Shown here piece by piece: positions 25,181-36,399 of a DNA stretch of 64,000 nt. Positions within the stretch are counted from its first letter, which is position 1. Each line of letters begins with the position of its first letter. The notes beneath the pieces were generated by a model that worked only from the letters and a program-made list of their open reading frames with translations, was not told where the DNA came from and ran no database searches. The position numbers were made by a program, and so were the translations under genes. This stretch comes from Cycas panzhihuaensis (lineage: Eukaryota > Cycadophyta): positions 86,745,741-86,809,740 of the forward strand of contig CM041465.1 of assembly GCA_023213395.1 (NCBI GenBank). Direction: 5' to 3'.

Positions 25181-25480
25181 GAATTACAAACAAACACGAT
25201 TGATTCACACAAATATGTATAGAAATATATATAAAGATATAAATATCAGATCCAAATCAAACACAATAGACGATTCCAAATCTTATAAATATATTAAAGA
25301 AGATATATCAAATAAATAAGAAATATATATATATAGTTATATCTGAATAGAAAAAATATGAAGAACCTAGTAATGCAGTTGTAACAGGTTTGTAGCAGAT
25401 TGACTTCCGATGACAAGATCTTCTTCCACACAAGGCGAAATTTCGAACCGATTTCTCTAGTAGACAGATGGGCTTGATAG

Positions 25481-25586
25481 GATTCCAACAAGCAATCATA
25501 TGCAACAATTTTGCCAGATTTTTTCAGTGGGCAGATCAGCTTGTCAAGATTCCAACAAGCAGTCATATGCAACAGTTTTGCCAGAT
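25481..25586. repeat. Two 39-bp direct repeats, 67 bp apart
   Basis: 'gattccaacaagcaatcat...' at 25481-25519 recurs at 25548-25586 with two substitutions, in the leader region between the primer-binding site and the captured fragments. Confidence 0.85.
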
Positions 25587-26081
25587 GTATGAGGAGCTAG
25601 ATCACATAAACAGTTATCAACTAACCATTTGCCAAAATATGAAAAAAATAGTGAATAGACAATAAAACCTGTAGTATAACTTCTGCAGGAACTTTTAAAA
25701 TTTGAATATGCACCAAATATTACATAGATCTTAAAAAAATATTGAATAAATAGACAAAATACACCAGAAATTGTCAAATATTTAACAAAATATGTAAAAC
25801 TTGTTAATAAAACTTCGTAGAGTGATAAAATCTTGAATATTTGCTGATTGCAACTGTGCTCTTGCACAAATCTATGAAAATATGTGTTATTTTACAAAAA
25901 TAAATCAAGAATAATTAGATCTCTGATAAAAAATAATACAAGAAGTTGCTAATAAACTTTACAAAAAAGGAATATAACCAATATTGGTTTGTTGTAAATA
26001 GATCTGCTTCAGATGTTAATGAGTCTTCTTTATTCTAAAAAAAAAAACTTCAAATGAAGGTACAACAGGCTAACAATATAA

Positions 26082-26093
26082 ACTCTAATACCA
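26082..26093 (-). other. Primer-binding site (iMet type)
   Basis: 'actctaatacca' on the + strand complements the initiator-methionine tRNA 3' end as used by many plant LTR elements. It sits two bases from the right-hand LTR. Confidence 0.75.
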
Positions 26094-26095
26094 AA

Positions 26096-26492
26096 TGAAG
26101 AAGTAAAAATGATGGAGACAAAGCAGAGCATAATCAAATAATCAAAATATTGTAACATAAACACAATAAGCCCTTGTATTCAATCCATCTGTGAGTGAGT
26201 ACATAGCAAATTTCCAATATAAGCGGTGTCGAAAAACACCAAGATTACACACCCCTCCAAATATATAATTTGGGGGAAGAGGGAAACTCCTCAACACCTA
26301 AAATTCAAACAACAATAAAATATTACATAACTTAACAACTTAACTCAAATCAACTTTAACCTTACCTGACTTACCTTCACATGTGTGAAAAGTGGGAGTG
26401 GAGTGTGCACTCACATGTGTGAAAAGTGGAAGTGGAGTGTGCACTCACATGTGTGAAAAGTGGGAGTGGAGTGATGATCATTAACCCCAACA
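26096..26492 (-). mobile_element. 5' LTR of the 20.7-26.5 kb element
   Basis: TG...CA ends, matching 20693-21070. It contains three tandem copies of a roughly 30-bp unit built on 'cactcacatgtgtgaaaagt', one more than the other LTR. Confidence 0.85.
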
Positions 26493-27572
26493 ATTTAAAC
26501 ACTTCCAATCCAATTTTAAAGAGAATCGACAAGATTTTATAAATCATCCAAATCTAGGGTAAAGCCATTAACACTTACTAAGAATAATTTAAGGCCAAGC
26601 TTAAAATAAATTCTGTCATGTTGGATTTTTTCTTTTAAATCAACATTATTTATGTTATTTTTTGTAGCAAATTTAGAAAAGACTTTCAAGGTTCTTCAAC
26701 ATCTGAGAGTAAAGCTAGATCAAGTTCTGCTAAAATCGAAAAAAATGGTTTTTTAATCTAAAACTCATTATAAAAGTTAAAAGAAGGTTTTCCTTGCTCT
26801 TTCTTTACTCTTGTTTCTTTTGAAGAAGTAATGTTAAATTAGCTTTAATAGCAACTAATTGAGTTTCTAATTGATCTTAATTTCTTTTTGCATGGCTCTT
26901 CCAATTAGATAAATAATTTAGTTGTCTTGGAGCTAAGGTTATTGATCTAGCTCCATTGTTATCTTTTCAATAAGAAAAGTATGATCAATGCCACTTTAAT
27001 CAATCCCTCTCTCTTACGAGGCCATCTACCACCATTCAAATTCAATTTTCTTTTATTTCTTCTTGAAAGATGCTCAAATATTTTCAACATATGACCTATG
27101 TCTTTTGGAATAAAAATGTGTTCATAATCACCAAACTAAAAAGTAACTAGAGGGGATTGGTGTGGATGTTGCCTCTTTTACAACTTACAAAACGTCCCCT
27201 AGTTGTTGTACTTACTAGTATCTTCAACTTAGATTTTCTACAAATGAATAATGACATTTTTTACTTTTTCAAAGGACTTGAAAGCTTTAATTTTTGCCAC
27301 AAAAAATAATTCTAATAAACATATTTGAAAGCCTTCCCTCACTTTTAAATGTTTTTTAACTTCTTTTACTTAAAAGCAAGATCACAAAATTAAAAGAGAA
27401 TCTACATACATTGCTTTTCTTCAAAGTAAATAGATTCCACTAAAACAAGCTATCTTCTTTGGTAAGAATCTATATTTCTTCAATACTAATAGAATGTATG
27501 TGCAACAATCAATTATATTGCTACATAGTAAAACTCAACATGCAACCTCCCCTCCTCAGAAACAAAGGAGCA
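26493..27572. other. No gene seen
   Basis: AT-rich, stops in all frames. By position it could be the gag region of the element whose primer-binding site is at 27573, interrupted by the neighbouring LTR element, but no motif supports that. Confidence 0.5.
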
Positions 27573-27760
27573 ACTCTAATACCAAAGTGCCCACATTTCT
27601 GCTACTAATGCCCAAGTAGGCCTCTTAATCAACATGTCAACTGAACATTAATCCCAAACGTTTCTTTACTCATTATGGCCCATTGGCTAAAAGGGACACA
27701 ATCCCTTTGCCAAGTAATTCTTAATGGTTTTCTTGCAAATGTCTTTACATTGTATCATTG
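27573..27760 (-). mobile_element. PBS and start of an orphan LTR
   Basis: 'actctaatacca' (27573-27584) is the iMet primer-binding complement, followed three bases later by TG (27588) and a more G+C-rich stretch that could be a 5' LTR. Its far end and partner LTR were not found. Confidence 0.4.
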
Positions 27761-29390
27761 GTTACACCCCCACCCCTAAAAAAGAATATATATATATATA
27801 TGTATTTAAATAATTTAAAAACCTTAACAATATTTTTTCTTTAATTAGCACAAATATTCTTGTGAACCTACACTCAAAGTGAAATATACTACTCAAATTT
27901 TGCACAACTCATGACAACCTTCTAAATGAAATAATACAAACCTAAGTCATAAACAACACCTACTTTCAAGACATGCTTGTGCCATCATGGAAAACAACAC
28001 CAAAGTCCATGCTTTATATATGTTCCAAAACTCTTTCAACTAAATTTATAATATTTATCACCTTTTAATTCTTGTTCTAAATGGCCACTTATTAAATTTT
28101 CCTAACCTATGAGACCTTTTTTATTAATGAGAAAGGGTTGGATTATACCAATTTGGTATATTCTCATAAACCATAAGCAAACTAAAAAAAAACTATTGTT
28201 TAAATGCTCTAAACCCTCACTTGGTATTTAATATGTATTTATCACTTTTGATCCCTTTTTTTAGGTTAAAATATGTCATTAAATTATAAAATCAAATGCA
28301 ATATAAGAGGTTAAAGAGCCCATTTATTAAATAGATCTACTCACTCAATCTTTTTTACATGCAGTGGACACAAAATTGCAAAATTAGTATGGAGATTTTT
28401 CTTAAAGTTTTTTATAGAGAGAAGTAAAGCAAGTATTGTGGGATAACCATAACTGCACTTCCTTCTTTATGTTACCCAAAAATTTGATTAAAAAATAGAA
28501 CTACTTTTTAAAAATATGTTGTGGTATGAATTTTCCAGAGAAGAAGAAGCCATAAGTTTATCAAGTGACGACAAGTCGCAAACCAACCATATGTCGTTGT
28601 CCAACTCCCTTTAATTAGCCAAAAATAAAGAGGTAGATGACCAATTCGAATTTCGGTGAAGCCTCGATCCATATTTAAAATCTCGAAGGCAGTTTGCCAG
28701 ATCTCCTAGATTAGAGGACAATGCCACCAAATATGATCGAAGTTGTCATTGTGAGCACCACACACAAGACAAAATGACTGACGATTCATATTCCATTGGT
28801 CCCACGTGTCCTAAAAAATGAAGGCCTTATGCAAAATTCTCTAGTGAAGCACATTATGTTTAGGTTACTCTTTCTTCCACCATATCCATCCCCATTCAAC
28901 TTGAAGTTGGACTTGTCAATATTGTTGATTATGTAACAAGTAGTAGAATTCTGAAGACTCGAACACTCAACCCCTGGAAAGAACCTTGAGTCCTTCCTCC
29001 TCCTCTAGATCCTTTGAGGCGACAAGAGGGTCCATTTGCCGCATTAAAAAATTGAGTCTACCAGCATTCTGCAAGAGCAAAGGTTTAGGCTGAAAATTAA
29101 TCCCCATCACAAGTTCAACAAAATCCTTCCACCAACACTAATTAAAGTCCTAGAACTAAGCAACAGTAAGCCAATTATGAGAACTAAAGAACTAAGCTAA
29201 AGGAGTGAAATCCTCCTGATTGACTAGCAAAGAAAACCCTCGAGGAAACCATTTGTCTGTCCAAAAATTAACTTGAAGACCTGTTGATCCTGAAGAATAT
29301 ATAGTGTTATAGTGGAGATTGTCCAAGCTACCACCATGTGATTCCAAATCATGGATCCTTTGTTTAGATGGTTGGGAGCTGTCAATTGCT

Positions 29391-29590
29391 CTTTAGTCGA
29401 AAGCGCCAAACAATACTTCCTCCTAATAATGCAGGTCCATTTATCGTTTCCTTTGTTCCATAAGTTCCACAATCGCTTTGCCGCTCTCACATTTGCCATG
29501 ATAAAAGGGTCTTTGAGACTAAGGCCACCTCGACCCTTGTGATTAGACACTGTGCTCCACTTCACTGGGCAATAGGACTTCGCTTCCGTT
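29391..29590 (-). repeat. Internal duplication in LINE ORF2, unit 1
   Basis: About 200 bp coding GRGGLSLKDPFIMANVRAAK; repeated at 29612-29811 with about 90% identity by eye and a 21-bp spacer. Confidence 0.85.
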
Positions 29591-29611
29591 GACCAAGGTT
29601 TCTAGAAGAAT

Positions 29612-29811
29612 CTTTAGCCGAAAGCGCTAAACAATACTTCCTCCTAATAATGCAGATCCATTTATCGTTTTCTCTGTTCCATAAGTCCCACAAACGCTTT
29701 ACGCCTCTCACCTTTGCCATGATAAAAGGGTCTTTGAGATCAAGGCCACCTCGACCCTTATGATTAGACATTATGCTCTACTTCACTAGGCAATAGGACT
29801 TCGCTTTCGTT
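29612..29811 (-). repeat. Internal duplication in LINE ORF2, unit 2
   Basis: Codes GRGGLDLKDPFIMAKVRGVK, the second copy of the 29391 unit. Each copy has its own substitutions. Confidence 0.85.
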
Positions 29812-32719
29812 CTAGAGAAATCTAATGAACAAACATCGAATTACTAATAACACAACTTTGAGAGCTTGAATGATGGACATTAGGTAATTAGGCATTTGGG
29901 ACATGGCCAATTCTATTAGACTCCGTTAAGAGATCTAGTTATCCAAGCGTTTAACTTCTTCTTGATTTTTAAAATATAAGAATGCCAATCAGCAATTTTT
30001 AGTCTAGAGAGGCCCATATGGATAACTAGGTATTTGAAAATCGTAGATCTAGGGGCGATTGGAACTCCCAAGGTTGTCACCAAAGTGGATCAGTGCTCTA
30101 TATCTATTTCGTTGAAAATAATAGTGCATTTATTGTGATTAATCTTCATCTCTATTGTGAGAACAAAAAAACTAAACACTTAACTCTAGATGTTGATTTC
30201 TATATACGAAGGATAGCCTAATAATGTGGTATCATCTCCAAAGATCTGGTGCATTGTGGCCTTTGTTCCATCAATAGAAACCCCTTAGAGAAGACCCATA
30301 GATTGGAGCCAAACTAATAGAGAAGAGAGGTCGTTTATGGCAATCACGAAAAAATAAGAAAATATGGGCATCCATTGCAAATTCCTCTGCTAGTATAAAT
30401 GAGGCAATCGATTAAGCTATTGATTCTTATGGCCATTGAAACCGAAGAGATCATGGCTTTGAACAAACTAATATGATCTTTTTGTAATCCCTTTCAAAAA
30501 GGGATAACTAAAAGAAAGTCCCATTCCACTATGTCATAAGCCTTATTAATGTCCAATTTAAGTAGGGCTATTTGTTGCCTTTTTGTATGTACAGTATAAA
30601 GAGCCTCAATAATCACTGTTATATTGTCTACTATACGACAACCTTTTATGAAGGTTGTTTGATTTTCATTCACAACCTGAGGAAGAAACTCTCTGAGCCA
30701 ATTAGCTAAGACTTTGGCTATTATCTTATACACAATGTTGCTAAAGCTTAAGGGTCTCCATTGATGAATGGACAAAGTACCACTTTTAAGGATCAAAGAG
30801 ACCATGGTTACGTTGATAGCTGAATGCGTTTTACCCATACAACGAAGCTCTTCTGCTCCTGCTAAAAGTTGAGGCATCTCATCAGAGTCTATAGCCAATA
30901 GGAGCTCCACAGGCATTCCATCTGAACCTGAAGATTTACCTATGGAAAGCTTCATCATGATTTTGTGTATTTTCCTCCTTGATAATCAGTCTCTTGAGAG
31001 TCATTTAGATTTTTGCTACACTCAAGGATAAGATTCACCTTAGAAAGAATGATTTGAGTGGCTTTGGCCCTAACAATAGAGAAGCCTTTAGTGGTCCACA
31101 ATTTGTCGAAGTGATGAAAAATCTTCCCTTGAATTTTTTGTTGCGAATATGTGGTCTCTGCAAGAGAGACATGCAAGCACTTAAGAGGCTATTGATCTTG
31201 AAATGTTTTAGCATAGTGATTGAAATTTTTTTAATTCTAGTCAGAGTGCAACTTCCATTGAATATTGGACCAACCTCTTCATTTTTCTGCTTCTTGTTTT
31301 TGCATTAAAAGAAATTGGTCATTCAAGTCAATAAGTTTTAATTAGAGATTGGGCAAACCTTTTCCTTCTTCAAATTCCTTTTAGATAACACGAATTGTAA
31401 TCAACAAAGATTCCCTTCGTTCCTCAAATTGGCATTTATGATTTTTACTAAACATCTTGATGTAAGATTTGAGACCCTTCATAAACGTCGTCCACCAAGC
31501 ACTAGGGTTGTTTAAACCATCTGGGTTGGTATACAATTCCTCCCACCATTGTTACAAGCCAATTCTAAAGTCCTCCAATTTACGCAAACTTATGTTGAAT
31601 TTGAAAATTGTCTTCCCTTTGGTAGAGGAGCCAACCCCAGTGGAAAATTAAATTTTGATGGGTATATGATTAAATATCATGGCTGCATTTAACGAGATAC
31701 ATTGGTATTGATCAATGAGTTGGCTAAGGGAATTTGATATGCATACTACATCCAATCTTTCAACTATACAACTGCTACCCTGCCTATTGTTGGTCCAAGT
31801 AAAATTCAGAGGCCCCTTCCAAAGAAGCTTGGAAAGACCTAGGGCATCTTTAAGATTGGCAAAAGATGAATTATCTCTTTGATAAGGCCTTTTGAATTTA
31901 TTACTTGATTTTTCATTAGGGTATTCCACAAAGTTGAAATCCCCCAATACTAACATGTGGTCCTAATCTGGCTAATTGTTATTTAGAGCTTCTGCCAAAA
32001 CTTGCCACGAATCGCGCTTGACACTAGCATTAATAGAGGCATAGACCCCAATGACCCAACAAACGAATTGATCCTTTTCCATTTTCAAACATAGCCAATC
32101 CTAAAAAGGCCTCTCAATATATTGAAGCATCTTCCATTGGCTATTCTATTAGAATACAAAGCCCTCCAACAGGTTAAATTAGAAAAATTGCTTTCCATTG
32201 AGCCAACAGCCAGATACTACGGATAGTGCACTACATATCACTTTCAGACACTATGAGTTTCTAACATAACCAAAAAATGAGAATGATGTTGTCGAACTAA
32301 ACGTTTTAGCTTTGCATTTGCGAAAGTGGGGAAGACCAATACCCCTAATGTTCTAGGTCATTCTTAAAAAGTTTTTTTTGTCCATTTGATTAGAAAGAAT
32401 TGATGCAAGCTAGAGATTTAAATCAAATGCGATGCGGAGTATCTTCATTATTGGGCATACGTTGTTATAATCGATAGTCATTCACCTTTGGAGATCTTGA
32501 CCATTGGGTTTTTGAAACATGATCCAAAGATTCTACTTCTTCTATAAGTATATCAACTGAGTTGTCTCGAGGGAGCCCTGACATAGGGGTTACATCCATT
32601 TCAGAGGTATGCCTTTGGATCAATGAAGCAATGTTCAACATTTTCTTAAGTTGATCTCTAGAATCATTGAAATCTGCATGTGGATCCTATGCACTCGCAA
32701 GGTGACCTTTTTCTTTGTT

Positions 32720-33718
32720 TCATGAACGACTAGTTACTAGAGTCCATCTTTCTTCTTCTCTTGCTTGACGCAGAGCTATGTTTTGCTTATGAGTATTCAT
32801 TTCAGTATGAATTTGCAAAATTTCCTCATTATTAATAGAGTTGTTCCCTATCAAATATTGCTCCTCCTTGCTTACCTTATTACTAACTAGCTGGAAAGTG
32901 GGCCTTTGGTCTAGAATGACTTCATCTCTCCAAGGATCTAAAGTATGAGGCGCTTGAAATACATGACAAAATTTATACACATGTCCAATGTTATGACATG
33001 CAATGCATCTGAACAAGACTCTTTCATAGCCTAGATTAATTTTGATTCACCTATTTGCAACTTTAATAAATAAGTGTTCTTTAAGCAATTCAATTATACC
33101 TAACTCAACGCACACTTTGGCCACCCCCCTGGTAGTGTGCTTTAAGGTGTTCGAGTCTAACTTAATAACCTTACCCAACATTGAGCCAATTTTGACTAAA
33201 CGTTCCCATTCTTTAAACTCATCAAACAAGAACGGTAATGGATCCAAACTGGGATTTTTAACAACTCTAGGTTATTCGAATCAAACATAGAAGACCATCG
33301 TTGAAGGGCTAGATTCGAGTCTCACATGAACCAGGGACCTTCGTATAAAACCTTATCCAAATCTATTGTGTTTGAGAAGAAAATATTGAAAAAAGCATTC
33401 CCCTTTAGTTCAAATGCAACCTTGCTAGAAAGAATAGGTGTCCACATTGCTTTCGCCCATTCTTCAAGAGACCATATGAGAGGATATAGGCTGTTAAATT
33501 TGCCAATAATTCCATGTAGATGCTTTCAATGTGTCCTCAATAGAAAAGGTAATGCCATTTGTTTCATAATCCACCATTCTCATTAATGTGGTTATGAGGT
33601 CCTCATCTGTAACGTTGTTCTGGTTCTCAAATTTTAGAACCTAGGCTTGAGATGCCAGTGCAAGAGGATTGAGGAGGAAGAAGTCACAAACTTCATTGAG
33701 AAGATTATTCTGTTGCAT
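32720..33718 (-). pseudogene. LINE ORF1: DUF4283 and CCHC zinc knuckle
   Basis: A start at 33718 (MQQNNLLNEVCDFFLLN) leads, through stops and shifts, into the DUF4283 RNA-binding-like domain: a W at SLEEWAKAMW, LYEGPWFM, then IGSMLGKVIKLDSNTL and KVCVELGIIELLKEHLFIKV (33247-33047). It ends in CIACHNIGHVYKFC, a CX2CX4HX4C zinc knuckle with all four ligands intact. This architecture is standard for plant L1 ORF1, which binds element RNA. It is interrupted in several places, for example a TAG 22 codons after the start. Confidence 0.65.
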
Positions 33719-35461
33719 GACTGATAAACTAAGTTGTGTATTTCCTTTTATGGCAATCCTAAGGGATTCTTAGGCCTAAATTGATTAGGGCCTCAAATCC
33801 TACCTATTATTTTGTATTGGAGCAAAGCCTACCTCCATTGGGATTAAAGACTAGAGAAAACCAAAGAAGAAAAAAAAAAACTGATAGTAAGAAAATTTTT
33901 AAAGGGGTCAACAATACTTACCTATAATCCAAGGACTTTGGTTGCAAATCTAAGCGAAAAATACACATGCAAACTCTAATATCGACAAGCAACAACATTC
34001 AACTTAGATAAGAGGAGGAAAAGCTAAAGCATTGATACAAAGCCTGGTCTCCTAACCAAGAAACTCGGTTGCAAATCAATGAGAAAACGTCTCGTACAAG
34101 CACATGCAATAGTATGCAACCCATGACGCAGAGAGTGAGATCTGAAGGAACTATTTTGGCTCTGATTGATTAAGAAAATATTCTTCCAATAAGATTCAAC
34201 AATATCATATTCAACGCTACCCACAAGATGCTCAAATCATGCTCGGACTAAAAACTACCCACCCACACTCACTTCCAAACATCCATACCCAAATAAGACA
34301 AGTCAGGGCCGCTAAAGATCTCCTCTATGCCCAACATAGAGACAGCATGACCTAGGATGTTGTCGTAGCAATTACACAATGGCAACCGGATTAACTAAGA
34401 AATCCTAATGGACTTTTGCGATTTCTCTTCTCTGTCGCTCCTTCCCAATCAAAAAAATACAAGCCAAGTGTTATCCTTATAAAGTACACACTTTGATCTA
34501 AATTCAAAATTTATCATGTCCTTTAAACATTTATGAGCCCAATTCCCTTCATCCCCAAACATCAATAATAAAATTCATATCTAGCAAAATAAAAAAATCA
34601 TAGCTAGCAAATTATCAACTCATGCAACTTCAAGCATTTTATTCCCTTTTTTCTTTTTTTATGGGTAATGTTTAATAAATGTGGGGCTTTAAAATAAGAC
34701 CTCAAGCCATTTACAAAATCTGTCAGATCGACTTTTTAAATCTGCCATGACAAGCCCATAACCTAGCTTCAAATAAAACCACACCTACTGCATCTACTAG
34801 ACCCGCCCCCCCAACCATGATGGCTAGCTAACTGCATCAAATTGCCTATTTGCCACACCAATCCCAATAGCCGACTTAGACTCCCTACCAATGTTTATGC
34901 CTTCCAAGTCTTTCCTAACCAAATCCGTAGTCTCATCGAGGATCATACCCCTCCAAACCTTTTTTCAAACCTTACATTTCTTCAAGGCTTATCTTCCTTT
35001 ACTTAAAAGATATATCAACAAAAAAGCCCCTTTATCAAAGATCAAAATTTTTACATCCATATTCAAATTAAATTCAAACACCCAATAACTTCTACTTGTT
35101 TTTACAACTCCTATATTACTCTCTACAATTTTTATTTGTTATAAAATTTATTTTAACTTCGAGCCTTGTCAAGATAAGATTTTACCCTATACCACTCAAT
35201 CACTAATTATTACCAACCGAATTAAAAACTGGTATTAAAGAAAATAGCCAAATAATAACAAGAAGTCAAAAGAAAATAAACACCTCATCTATTTCTATTA
35301 CCAATTTTAATATTATAATTAAAAGTCAAACGTTGGGATACATCGGTAGGTATCTATCCTACAATGTTGAAATCCCAAGTCCAACCCCCTAAGGAATTAT
35401 AAGGAAGAGTTAGATGAAAGGGTGACAAATCCCAACAAACAAAGAAACGATTCCATCTGTT

Positions 35462-35463
<2 letters not shown>

Positions 35464-35499
<36 letters not shown>
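35464..35499. repeat. (AT)n microsatellite
   Basis: About 18 AT units in an uninterrupted run. Confidence 0.95.
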
Positions 35500-35501
<2 letters not shown>

Positions 35502-35733
35502 CTTGAAAAGAACGAATATTTTTCAAGCACATCCTTCAAAAGAGAAGATTTTATCATAACACCCAAATAGAAGAAATATTTAGAAACACATTAACAAAGA
35601 AAAAGGATATACCCCACTCTTCCTATAGAGAAGGGGAAATGTCAATCCTTTGAAGCATATGAATTTTGCAATAAAGAATCCATCACAAAACCGCTCAACC
35701 CTCCCTTCCTTAGACTTTCAAAAGGATAAAAGA

Positions 35734-35866
35734 AACAAGTCAATCCCATATCATCTTCAACATTCATTCATTTATCTTTATCAAAATCTAATGCCTAAGG
35801 AACAAGTCAATCCCATTCAATCCTCAAAATTCAATCATTCATTTACCTTTATCAAAATCTAGTGCC
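35734..35866. repeat. 67-bp imperfect tandem duplication
   Basis: Two units starting 'aacaagtcaatcccat' at 35734 and 35801, both ending 'tcaaaatcta(a/g)tgcc'. Confidence 0.85.
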
Positions 35867-35876
35867 AATAATTCTA

Positions 35877-35971
35877 CACTTTCATTTGCTTAAACACCTA
35901 TTAAATGATGTTATGCTAGAAGGAGTGATTGCACACTTCCATTTGCTATAATGCCTACTAAATGATGTTAT
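35877..35971. repeat. About 57-bp period imperfect duplication
   Basis: 'cactttcatttgct...cctattaaatgatgttat' recurs as 'cacttccatttgct...cctactaaatgatgttat'. Confidence 0.75.
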
Positions 35972-36399
35972 ACAACAATGGTGAAATTACATATTTAAAT
36001 TTGTTTCAAAGCTTTTGACTAAGCAAATCATATATATTCTATTTATGGCAATTTATTAGAACATTGATGGGTATAACTTTAGAAGTCTAGCCCTTTTGTA
36101 TCACAACAAGTTCAAGTTAGGAACAAAAATAGTGAGGTAAAACTAATAATTACAACACCAAATGATCCAATTGTAATGTGTACTCAGAAATCTCCTCCAT
36201 GGATGAATCAATAAAAGCATTGGACTAGTACCAAAATGAAGCAGTCCAACATTTCTTCTGCAATTTACCATGCACATCAAAAAATTAAACAAGACTAGGC
36301 ACTTCAAACTCAAAACTTCACAATAACCAAGGCAATAAATTTTATGGTCCACAAAATGTTTAATATAATTTTTTTGAATTAAAACACATTTTACATTTG

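Larger units (their letters stand above)
20693..26492 (-). mobile_element. Non-autonomous LTR retrotransposon carrying host-gene fragments
   Basis: It is bounded by LTRs of 378 bp (20693-21070) and 397 bp (26096-26492), both TG...CA, with an iMet primer-binding site inside the right LTR and a polypurine tract inside the left one. The element therefore runs right to left. Flanking 5-mers 'tttta' and 'attta' are a near-perfect target duplication. The 5-kb interior holds only a gag relic next to the 3' LTR; there is no RT, RNase H or integrase. The middle holds a leucine-rich-repeat fragment and a DUF538 pseudogene, which look like plant gene pieces rather than element genes. Confidence 0.75.
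28600..32375 (-). pseudogene. LINE ORF2: endonuclease / reverse transcriptase
   Basis: The domain order is clear. The APE endonuclease starts WNIRGIGLP near 32370 and includes LVLGDFNFVE and FTWTNNRQGSSCIVERLDVV (31956-31648). Reverse transcriptase begins GKSSGSDGMPVELL, continues YKIIAKVLANWLREFLPQVV and box A KLDINKAYDIVEWDF (30958-30494), then IFGDDTTLLGYP near 30.2 kb, where the usual ADD is GDD. The zinc-finger RVT region CLVCGAHNDNFDHIWWHCP lies near 28.75 kb. The catalytic aspartates of RT are still readable, but stops (for example after DF at 30494) and frameshifts break the protein. A 200-bp segment of the region between RT and zf-RVT is duplicated. Confidence 0.75.
28256..34488 (-). 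mobile_element. L1-type LINE, near full length, inactive
   Basis: On the - strand from right to left there is a presumed 5' UTR, ORF1 (DUF4283 plus CCHC knuckle), ORF2 (endonuclease, reverse transcriptase, zf-RVT) and a 3' end marked by seven T at 28256-28262, read as poly-A. A possible target duplication is 'cacttttgatcc' (28243) against 'cactttgatct' (34489), which would give a 6.2-kb element; this is weak. Many stops and shifts, and an internal duplication, show it is old. It is inserted by target-primed reverse transcription, as are all LINEs. Confidence 0.7.
34489..36399. other. No gene; short tandem repeats
   Basis: AT-rich DNA without coding signal. It contains an AT microsatellite and two imperfect tandem duplications, listed separately. 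Confidence 0.6.

Noticed and set aside
28243-34499. 'cacttttgatcc' / 'cactttgatct' as target duplication of the large LINE
   Set aside because: Not fully rejected, but one indel in 12 bases of AT-rich sequence is weak; used only as a hint for the 5' limit.
35464-35499. AT repeat as a possible MITE or replication origin
   Set aside because: No terminal inverted repeats or target duplication; plain microsatellite expansion explains it.
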